Below are positions 1 to 5,291 of a DNA stretch of 8,363 nucleotides, piece by piece. Position 1 is the stretch's first letter. Every line of letters begins with the position of its first letter. The DNA comes from CAYXUG01 sp964468655 (lineage in GTDB: Bacteria > Fidelibacterota > Marinisomatia > Marinisomatales > CAYXUG01), in NCBI GenBank assembly GCA_964468655.1, contig CAYXUG010000070.1:1-8363 (forward strand), in the 5' to 3' direction. A program made the translations under genes and the position numbers. Below the pieces are notes generated by a model. It did no database searches. It had not been told where the DNA came from and saw only the letters and a list, made by a program, of their open reading frames with translations.

Positions 1-353
1 CCACCTGCTTTTGCGCTGTGCCTTTTGTTCTTCCACTGCCCTCCAATATAGGTTTCATCAACTTCAACAGTACCTGAAAAGATATCCAGAGTATCTTTCT
101 GAAAACTGTTCCTTACATAGGTTAAAGCACGAAAAACCCGCTTTCGTTCGATCCCTGTTTCCTGAGCTATTGCAACTACTGGTAAACCCCTTAAAAACCA
201 GTGCAAAATATTGGACCATTCTTTCCGGGTTAAATGCAGGGGTAATTTGCCGACCTTCCATTCGTAAAAGCAACTGCTGCATCGCTTCTTTTCTCTTCGG
301 ACAGAGTAAAGCTTTTGACAACCACAACGTAAACACTTCAATGTCTTTTTCAT
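1..353 (-). CDS. IS1595/ISXO2-type transposase, N-terminal part (cut by window edge)
   Basis: The reading frame starts at the ATG at 353-351 and stays open to the window edge, giving 117 residues. It begins with a zinc-ribbon: C7-x2-C10 and C25-x2-C28, the usual first domain of IS1595-family transposases. Next comes a helix-turn-helix-like stretch (about 48-84, 'LRGLPVVAIAQETGIERKRV') and then 'GTVEVDETYIGG' (about 94-105), the first catalytic Asp (D99) block of the DDE nuclease in this family. The rest of the DDE domain lies outside the window. An in-frame TAA lies four codons upstream of the ATG, so this start is the longest possible. There is no clear Shine-Dalgarno. The family assignment rests on the combination of zinc-ribbon, HTH and VDETYIGG. 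Whether the element is intact cannot be seen here. Confidence 0.85.
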   Translation of the reverse strand, partial: MKKTLKCLRCGCQKLYSVRREKKRCSSCFYEWKVGKLPLHLTRKEWSNILHWFLRGLPVVAIAQETGIERKRVFRALTYVRNSFQKDTLDIFSGTVEVDETYIGGQWKNKRHSAKAG

Positions 354-397
354 ATGTGTAATTTATTAACATTGGTGGCTAAACTGGTACTTTACCC
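1..397 (-). mobile_element. IS1595-family insertion sequence, right end
   Basis: This is the transposase-bearing element; only its right (transposase 5') end is in the window. Read inward from the proposed tip, the minus strand begins GGGTAAAGTACCAGTTTAGC (397 down to 378), 44 bp before the transposase ATG. That resembles the GGG-starting terminal inverted repeats of this family. Immediately outside, from about 400, an unrelated plus-strand coding frame starts abruptly in mid-protein, which supports a junction here. IS1595 elements usually make an 8-bp target duplication; the candidate is TAGTTTAT (398-405), but the left end is not visible. The tip position is an inference and may be off by a few bases. 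Confidence 0.6.
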
Positions 398-1687
398 TAG
401 TTTATTATCACGATGGCTGGCTTGTGGAAACTCCTGACGGCTGGATAAACACAATTTATGAAATTGATCCACAAACAGGTTATTACGTTTTGATGTACGA
501 AACGGATGAATTAACCATTACAGGCACTCTCATTGATCCTTCCGCTCCCTTCACCCTCTATGAACGGTATAGTTTCGTAAATTATTACGGCGCTTCAGGT
601 CAAACTGCTCTTTCTGTGTTTGAACCACTGCTGGATGGATATTTAATTATGGCACTTTCTCGTGATGGCGCACTTATGAATACTCCCGGTGGTTGGATTG
701 ATGGTATAGGTGAGATGCAATTTTCAAACGCATATTTTAGCAGTTGAGGATTCAGTTGAATTTTCGTGGGAGGGAAATCTTAGATTAAATTCCATCATCC
801 ACACAAATAATCACGCTCCATCAAACTCAACTAATCAAACAGAACACTTTTCATTTACCGAGACTGATTTTTATAAATTGATTTTGTTAAATGAACTTTC
901 GGTCAATGGGTATCCTCTTGAGCCGGGAGATGAAGTGGGCGTATTCTGTCAGTTGGAAGATACTCAATTTCCCGATTCATCCATTTGTGTTGGGGCGGTG
1001 GTTTATGACGGTACCCCATGGCAGGGAATTCAGGCATGGGCCGATGAAAATTATAATCAGGGACAAAATGGATATATTTCTGATTTCCCCATTCAGTACA
1101 GAATCTGGGATTCAAGCACAGATACCGAAACAGAAATTACGGATGTTGAGTATATTGAATTTGGTGATTGGGACACCACAGGGACTTTTTCAGGTTTTAT
1201 TGTTAGCGGAGTGAATCTTTCTCATCAACCGGAAATTGAAATGGAATATTTCTATACCGATAATTGGAACCTTTTATCACTTCCCTTGAATGTTTCAGAC
1301 TCCCATTACCAATCTCTTTTCCCCGATGCCATCCCCGGCACGCTCTACGGGTATGATGACGGCTACCAGAATGAGAGTGAACTCATTCCGGGGAAGGGCT
1401 ACTGGCTGCGGTTTCCTTCTTCCGGTTCCACATCAATAATTGGTGAAGTGCTACCGGATACATCCATTTATCTTTAGGGTGGCTGGAATCTCGTGTCCGG
1501 ATTCTCCGAAGAAGTGAATGTAAATGATATCATAGATGAAGACGGTATAATTGTGGCAAACACTTGGTTCGGGTATGATAATGCTTATTTTAATGCGCAA
1601 GTCTTAATACCTGGGAATGCTTACTGGGTATATGCCATTACTGAAGGGTTGATTATCATCCCCGATGGTAATGACCGTATGAGGTAA
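398..1687 (+). pseudogene. Decayed secreted multi-domain repeat protein (FCB type), 5' end lost
   Basis: The remains are of a large extracellular or surface protein, read in three pieces. Piece 1 (frame of 400-747) opens in mid-protein at the IS junction ('VYYHDGWLVETPDGWIN') and carries two related modules, seen as 'TPDGWINTIYEI' and 'TPGGWIDGIGEM'. The frame is then lost: piece 2 (from about 737) is shifted, and aligning the two modules places the indel at the T-run 735-738. Piece 2 holds 'PLEPGDEVGVF...CVGAVVYDG...AWADENYNQGQNGYISDFPIQYRIWD', a module common in FCB secreted proteins, and then 'WNLLSLPLNVSD...IPGKGYWLRF'. A TAG at 1475-1477 interrupts just before a second copy of that last module ('GGWNLVSGFSEEV...IPGNAYWVYA'), which ends at TAA 1685-1687. 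Both lesions fall inside conserved modules, so this is a pseudogene, not separate genes. The function of the intact protein is unknown. No signal peptide is visible because the 5' end is gone. Confidence 0.8.
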
Positions 1688-1860
1688 CCGATTTATGGAT
1701 TTTTTATTTTGGCTTTCAGAGTAGGTATTGTGGCGGCAGAATTAAGATTGCAGATTAACGATTAATTTAATTCCCCCTCTTAGTCTCACCCATAAAGGGG
1801 GAGAAGATTTACTTTTAATACCTTAGTAATTTTCTCCGTGTTCCTCTGATTTGCCCTTCA

Positions 1861-1896
1861 CTTCGAAATTCAGTGTTCGACATTCGATATTCAATT
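1861..1896 (+). repeat. 36-bp TTCGATATTC-type repeat, copy 1
   Basis: This unit starts CTTCGAAATTCAGTGTTCGA and is itself made of degenerate TTCGAnATTC words. It matches the unit at 2020-2055 at 30 of 36 positions without gaps. Both copies are followed within about 20 bp by ACACACCCC and then a hairpin. Such TTCGATATTC-rich intergenic repeats are common in FCB-type environmental genomes. Confidence 0.6.
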
Positions 1897-2019
1897 AGTG
1901 GTTTACACACCCCCGCCCAATAAAATGGCGGGCAAGTCTCATCGATAAATCGATACCCCTCCCCGCCTGAATGACAAGTCGGGCAGGTTAATAGAGTGGA
2001 ATCTTTCTTTTGTGGTTTA

Positions 2020-2055
2020 CTTCGATATTCGCTGTTCGATATTCGAAATTTAATT
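2020..2055 (+). repeat. 36-bp TTCGATATTC-type repeat, copy 2
   Basis: This unit starts CTTCGATATTCGCTGTTCGA and is 30/36 identical to the unit at 1861-1896. It is preceded by TGTGGTTTA, and a similar GTGGTTTA follows copy 1. The following ACACACCCC and hairpin pair (2072-2102) repeat the arrangement seen after copy 1. Confidence 0.6.
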
Positions 2056-2215
2056 GTTGATTAACACACCCCTTTACTTCGTAAAGCTCCTCTTGATAGA
2101 GGGGAATCATTATTATTCGACTATTCCGTTGTTAATTATTTCTCTGTGACTCCATGCACTTGTAGTTTGTTTTCCTGAAGTAATCACCATTCCTCCTTGC
2201 ACCTGTGGTAGTAAC

Positions 2216-2569
2216 TCAACCTAACAATTCCAGCACTCTTTCAGGCGGTCTTCCTAATACGGCATTGTTGCCTCTAACAATGATGGGGCGCTGAATCAAT
2301 TTAGGATTTTCAGCCATCGCTTTGAAAAGGGCATTATCATCTTCAAGCTTATCTGACAATTGTAGTTCTCTGAAAACTGCTTCACCTTTCCGGATGAATT
2401 CTTTCGGCCGGAGAGTCATAAGCTGCGCAAGATTTTTTAATGCTGCAGTGTCAAGGGGAGTTTTGAGGTATTCTACGAGTTCCGGTTCAACACCGTTTTC
2501 TCTGAGAAGCTGCACGGCCTCTCTGCTTTTCTTTCAGCGGGGATTGTGGTAAACGGTTATTTCTTTCAT
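2216..2569 (-). CDS. arsC: ArsC-family thiol/selenol reductase with in-frame TGA at the catalytic position (putative selenoprotein)
   Basis: The frame starts at the ATG 2569-2567, five bases after an AAGGAG Shine-Dalgarno (2580-2575), and ends at TGA 2218-2216. It gives 117 residues if the TGA at 2536-2534 (codon 12) is read through. The start reads MKEITVYHNPR-U-KKSREAV. In the ArsC family (glutaredoxin-coupled arsenate reductases and related YffB/Spx proteins) this is the HNPxCxxSR active-site loop, and the TGA falls exactly on the catalytic cysteine. From memory of E. coli ArsC, the three arginines that bind the oxyanion also align: R60 ('FIRKGE'), R94 ('LIQRPIIV') and R107 ('LGRPPERV'). 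The remainder has the usual family length and sequence with no other defect. A SECIS-like hairpin follows the TGA. TGA serves as a normal stop in this gene and in mreC, so a reassigned code is unlikely. The alternatives are a recent nonsense mutation (TGC/TGT to TGA) or a sequencing error. The true substrate (arsenate or another disulfide/oxidant) is not determined by the sequence. The gene is divergent from mreB. Confidence 0.8.
2504..2536 (-). promoter_or_regulatory. Candidate bacterial SECIS element with its UGA codon
   Basis: In the arsC transcript, UGA (2536-2534) is followed by a 10-nt spacer and then a 7-bp stem: GAGAGGC (2523-2517) pairs with GCUUCUC (2510-2504), with one G-U pair. 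The loop is 6 nt, CGUGCA (2516-2511). The loop G and U lie 19 and 20 nt after the UGA. Bacterial SECIS elements sit inside the coding region just after UGA, with a loop G (often GU) roughly 16-37 nt downstream, so spacing and loop fit. The bulged U of the E. coli fdhF element is not seen. The call is by hand folding only. Confidence 0.65.
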
Positions 2570-2688
2570 TTTTTCTCCTTTTAATAATTATTTCTAGGAC
2601 GCCCGTCTACATTTCGTTACAAACGGACAAGCTGATTTTCGCAGATTAACATGATAAATACAATCAGGTAAATCATGATGATCTGTAT

Positions 2689-2709
2689 TCCCACCATTTT
2701 TCTGGGTGG
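2689..2709. repeat. CCCACC/GGTGGG inverted repeat in arsC-mreB spacer
   Basis: CCCACC is followed by a 9-nt AT-rich loop and GGTGGG. It lies in the divergent spacer 2570-2972 next to a stretch (about 2640-2690) of TGATTTAC/ATCATG-type words that resemble dispersed intergenic repeats. There is no T-run after it on either strand, so it is not an evident terminator. Its role is unknown. Confidence 0.4.
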
Positions 2710-2802
2710 GTGTCCAATTCATTTAACTGACATCGTTCAGTAAATACAAAATTTATAATGAGTATCAAATATTATCCATAAGAATATGATGGATCAAAAC
2801 TT

Positions 2803-2820
2803 TTTGAATAATTATTCAAA
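2803..2820. promoter_or_regulatory. 18-bp perfect palindrome upstream of the mreB promoter (possible operator)
   Basis: TTTGAATAATTATTCAAA is a perfect dyad ending 15 bp before the proposed -35 box. The position suits binding of a dimeric regulator or an UP-like AT-rich element. AT-rich palindromes can arise by chance in such a spacer, so no regulator is proposed. Confidence 0.35.
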
Positions 2821-2835
2821 TTGATGAATAACAAA

Positions 2836-2866
2836 TTGACAACTCAAGCAGTCATAATTAACTTTG
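2836..2866 (+). promoter_or_regulatory. Promoter for the mreBCD-mrdA-rodA operon, Bacteroidota-like
   Basis: TTGACA (2836-2841) is separated by 17 bp from TAACTTTG (2859-2866). The second box matches the Bacteroidota sigma-A element TAnnTTTG, and the first contains the TTG of its -33 box (also a perfect sigma-70 -35). The usual TATAAT is absent at this spacing. Transcription would start near 2873, leaving about a 100-nt leader before mreB. Confidence 0.55.
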
Positions 2867-2886
2867 CGGGACGTAAGCTTTCAAAA

Positions 2887-2976
2887 ATGGATAATTATCG
2901 TATCATATTGAATTCATCACTCCTGAAAATTAACCCCAAACATTTTTATTTTTTCACCATAGAGGAATCGCTTTGA
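2887..2976 (+). CDS. Possible 29-residue upstream ORF coupled to mreB
   Basis: An ATG in the mreB leader opens 29 codons (MDNYRIILNSSLLKINPK...) and stops at TGA 2974-2976, which overlaps the mreB start as TTGA. Such a 4-nt overlap is the arrangement used for translational coupling. There is no strong Shine-Dalgarno before the ATG, and the peptide has no recognised motif, so chance is quite possible. Confidence 0.25.
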   Translation: MDNYRIILNSSLLKINPKHFYFFTIEESL

Positions 2977-3992
2977 CAAAATCAATCGGATTTAGAAATT
3001 GGATATCTGGTGACCTGGCTATTGATCTGGGCACGGCGAATACACTTGTGTGGCTTAAGGGGAAAGGTGTACTGGTGAATGAACCTTCCATTGTAGCTCG
3101 GTCCACAGGAAACGGGAAAGTGCTTGCGGTGGGAGTGGAAGCCAAAAGGATGGTAGGTAAAATTCACGGGGAGATTGAAACCATCCACCCGTTGAGGGAT
3201 GGCGTCATCGCTGATTTTAAAATGGCTGACGGTATGATACAGGGATTTATCCGCAGAATGAATTTCAGCAGAATTTCAAGACCCCGCATGGTTATCTGTG
3301 TTCCAAGCGGTGTAACAGAAGTTGAACGCCGGGCTGTTAAGGATTCCGGTGAAAGAGCCAATGCCAGGGAAGTTTATCTTATTGAGGAACCGGTGGCGGC
3401 TGCCATTGGTATCGGTCTGGACATCAGCGAGCCGGTGGGGAATATGATTGTGGACATCGGAGGTGGCACCACAGAAATTGCTGTCATTTCCCTTAACGGC
3501 GTTGTTGTGAAAGAGACCATCCGAATGGCCGGAAGAGAAATGGATCAGTCAATTGTTCACTGGTTTAAGGATGAACATAAACTTGAAATCGGTGAGCCCA
3601 CGGCAGAAAAAATTAAAGTTGCCGTCGGTTCTGCCATGCGGATGAGTGAAACAACCATCGCGGTGAAAGGGAGGGATTTGGTAACGGGAATTCCCACCAC
3701 CATTGATGTTTCATCAGATGAAATTCGCCAAGCATTGAAAGATAATGTGTCCCAGATTGTTGAGGCGGTAAAAAAAGCGCTTGAAAGAACTCCCCCGGAA
3801 CTGGCCGTGGATATACTCGATCGAGGAATTATTTTAACAGGGGGCGCTTCACTGCTTAAAGGTATAGATCAAAATATACGGGAAAGGACAAATCTTCCTG
3901 TAAATGTTTCCGAAAATCCTCTGCTTGATGTTGTTACTGGAACAGGAATGGTTCTTGATAATCCCAGTAAATACGAAGCGGTTTTAATGTAA
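2973..3992 (+). CDS. mreB: Rod-shape-determining actin homologue MreB
   Basis: MreB is a bacterial actin that polymerises with ATP on the inner face of the membrane and organises the lateral-wall synthesis complex. The 339-residue length is normal. The nucleotide-binding signatures are all visible: phosphate-1 loop DLGTANTLV (18-26), 'LIEEPVAAAIG' (about 136-146), phosphate-2 DIGGGTTEIAV (161-171) and the adenosine motif 'GIILTGGASLLKGID' (285-299). The 'GREMDQSIV' and 'EPTAEKIKVAVGSA' blocks are also typical. The start is TTG at 2973, supported by AGAGGA (2961-2966) six bases upstream, by an in-frame TAA at 2931 with no ATG or GTG between, and by the expected short N-terminus before the first strand. 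It is the first gene of the operon, followed 9 nt later by mreC. Confidence 0.97.
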   Translation: MTKSIGFRNWISGDLAIDLGTANTLVWLKGKGVLVNEPSIVARSTGNGKVLAVGVEAKRMVGKIHGEIETIHPLRDGVIADFKMADGMIQGFIRRMNFSRISRPRMVICVPSGVTEVERRAVKDSGERANAREVYLIEEPVAAAIGIGLDISEPVGNMIVDIGGGTTEIAVISLNGVVVKETIRMAGREMDQSIVHWFKDEHKLEIGEPTAEKIKVAVGSAMRMSETTIAVKGRDLVTGIPTTIDVSSDEIRQALKDNVSQIVEAVKKALERTPPELAVDILDRGIILTGGASLLKGIDQNIRERTNLPVNVSENPLLDVVTGTGMVLDNPSKYEAVLM

Positions 3993-4001
3993 ACACCCGG
4001 G

Positions 4002-4793
4002 ATGCGGCGTCTGCTTCGTCTCCTTATTGATAAAAAAGATTATTTTGTTTTTTTTATTGCTCTTCTAATTTCCTTTTTCCTTCTTTTTTCCAACGATTCA
4101 CCTCAAATTCAAATTCTAAGAAGTAAAGCCGGCGGTATTATTTCAACACTCTATACTCCTGTAAGATGGGTGGAGGGGATAAATCAATTAAAGGAAGAGA
4201 ATGAAGAATTAACCAAATCAATTTCCCAGCTAAAACTGCTGAATTCAACGCTATTAAGTAATCTGTATGAAAATCAGCAGCTCCGTGAAATGCTTGAATA
4301 TGAGAGAAATTCATACCTTGAGTTGCTTCCGTCCCATATCATAGGAAAAAGTATTTCACCCCTGCTGACATCCATCACTACGGATGTCGGGTCGTTGGAC
4401 GGCATTAAAAAAGATATGGCTGTAATCAGCGCGGATGGTGTGATAGGTAAATCCGTTGCGGTGGGTGAAAAAACGTCCATCGTTCAAATTATGCCGGACT
4501 ACAATTTCCGCATGAGTGTAAAACTGGAATCGAGAAATGTAACCGGTATTTTGAGATGGAAATCGGGAAGTCAATTCGAAATTTGGGAAATTCCCAAACC
4601 GACAGAAGTCAATATCGGTGAGCGTGTGCTTACATCAGGATACAGTGATATTTTTCCTGAAAACCTTCCTGTTGGAATTGTAACGGAAGTCATCAACAGA
4701 AGAGAGGAACTCAATAAAATAATTATTGGTGAAGGATTCGTTGATTATGCATCTCTCCAGCACGTTTTTTTTGTCATGAAGGATAATCCATGA
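4002..4793 (+). CDS. mreC: Rod-shape-determining protein MreC
   Basis: MreC is a bitopic inner-membrane protein whose periplasmic part binds and activates PBP2 and links it to MreB/MreD. The 263 residues comprise a basic N-terminus (MRRLLRLLIDKK), one membrane helix (about 14-29), a coiled coil (about 58-105, rich in E/L/N, 'QLKEENEELTKSISQLKLLN') and a C-terminal beta-rich region. The latter contains the family blocks 'ITTDVGSLDGIKKDMAVIS', 'GVIGKSV', and 'GERVLTSGYSDIFPENLPVGIVTEV' (about 206-230). The start ATG at 4002 follows mreB by 9 nt without a good Shine-Dalgarno. The stop TGA overlaps the mreD ATG (ATGA), suggesting translational coupling. This TGA is direct evidence that UGA is a stop in this genome. 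Confidence 0.94.
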   Translation: MRRLLRLLIDKKDYFVFFIALLISFFLLFSNDSPQIQILRSKAGGIISTLYTPVRWVEGINQLKEENEELTKSISQLKLLNSTLLSNLYENQQLREMLEYERNSYLELLPSHIIGKSISPLLTSITTDVGSLDGIKKDMAVISADGVIGKSVAVGEKTSIVQIMPDYNFRMSVKLESRNVTGILRWKSGSQFEIWEIPKPTEVNIGERVLTSGYSDIFPENLPVGIVTEVINRREELNKIIIGEGFVDYASLQHVFFVMKDNP

Positions 4794-5278
4794 GCTGGCT
4801 GAAAACGGCATTTATTGGGTTCTGTGTATTTTCACTTCAGTACAGTTTGTCGGATTATTTAATCATTCGTGATCTTAAACCAGATTTTTTAATTATTTTT
4901 GTAATATATGTTGGGCTCAAATACGGTTCATCCGCAGGGGTGATTGCCGGTTTTACCATAGGATTGCTTGAAGATTTAGCGGGAGTCGGTTCATTGTTCG
5001 GTTTGGCGCCTCTTGTTAAATCCACCGTTGGTTTTTTTATGGGAATGCTGAAAGGGAAATATTCTTCATTGAGTCCTATCACATTTCATTTTATCTGGGT
5101 GATAATATTTTTCTTCAACGGTTTTATCTATTCCTACATACGGTTTCAGTCTGTCTATGATTCAGAACCTATTCTATTTTTCCGACTCTGGATATTTTCG
5201 TCAGTTTATACGTTGATATTTCTGGGAATAGTGCAGTTTATGCTGCCATTCCATAAAATCAAAGACACTCACTATTAA
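4790..5278 (+). CDS. mreD: Rod-shape-determining membrane protein MreD
   Basis: MreD is a small polytopic inner-membrane component of the elongasome. The protein has 162 residues, the usual size, and is hydrophobic throughout with about five to six membrane segments (about 4-20, 32-44, 48-62, 70-87, 98-116 and 130-152). The family block is visible as 'LKPDFLIIFVIYVGLKYGSSAGVIAGFTIGLLEDLAGVGSLFGLAPLVKSTVGFFMG' (about 29-85), including the conserved PD and the G-rich LEDL segment. Its ATG overlaps the mreC stop by 4 nt. Identification rests on both this block and its place between mreC and mrdA, because MreD sequences diverge quickly. Confidence 0.92.
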   Translation: MSWLKTAFIGFCVFSLQYSLSDYLIIRDLKPDFLIIFVIYVGLKYGSSAGVIAGFTIGLLEDLAGVGSLFGLAPLVKSTVGFFMGMLKGKYSSLSPITFHFIWVIIFFFNGFIYSYIRFQSVYDSEPILFFRLWIFSSVYTLIFLGIVQFMLPFHKIKDTHY

Positions 5279-5291
5279 CTGAAAAACAGCC

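Larger units (their letters stand above)
1771..2102. repeat. Palindrome-rich intergenic repeat cluster
   Basis: The gene-free stretch 1688-2112 contains a dense set of small inverted repeats. TTCCCCC (1771-1777) pairs with GGGGGAG (1797-1803). CCCGCC (1912-1917) pairs with GGCGGG (1927-1932). ATCGATAAATCGAT (1941-1954) is a near-perfect dyad. GCCTGA (1965-1970) pairs with TCGGGC (1979-1984) with one wobble. CTTTAC/GTAAAG (2072-2086, TTC loop) sits directly beside CCTCT/AGAGG (2089-2102). None is followed by a T-run on the plus strand that would make a convincing intrinsic terminator. The cluster looks like REP/MITE-type interspersed sequence rather than a gene. I see no open frame with coding character in 1688-2112. 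Confidence 0.6.

Noticed and set aside
11..361. Plus-strand open frame of 116 codons at the left edge
   Set aside because: It is antisense to the transposase, which has a zinc-ribbon, HTH and VDETYIGG. The plus frame has no recognisable motif.
64..372. Minus-strand 102-codon frame (MLINYTYEKD...)
   Set aside because: It is an out-of-frame shadow of the same transposase; the correct frame starts at 353 and is open to the edge.
1475..1477. TAG as a recoded (pyrrolysine-type) codon
   Set aside because: It sits in a gene already broken by a frameshift and an IS. TAG also ends mrdA normally, and no methylamine methyltransferase context exists.
2216..2515. Arsenate-reductase-like gene starting at the internal GTG 2515
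   Set aside because: This would lack the first strand and the catalytic loop. The upstream ATG with a Shine-Dalgarno and the HNPR-U-KKSR motif make the longer reading frame clearly the real one.
2689..2709. Hairpin as a transcription terminator
   Set aside because: It has no T-run on either strand and lies upstream of both flanking genes.
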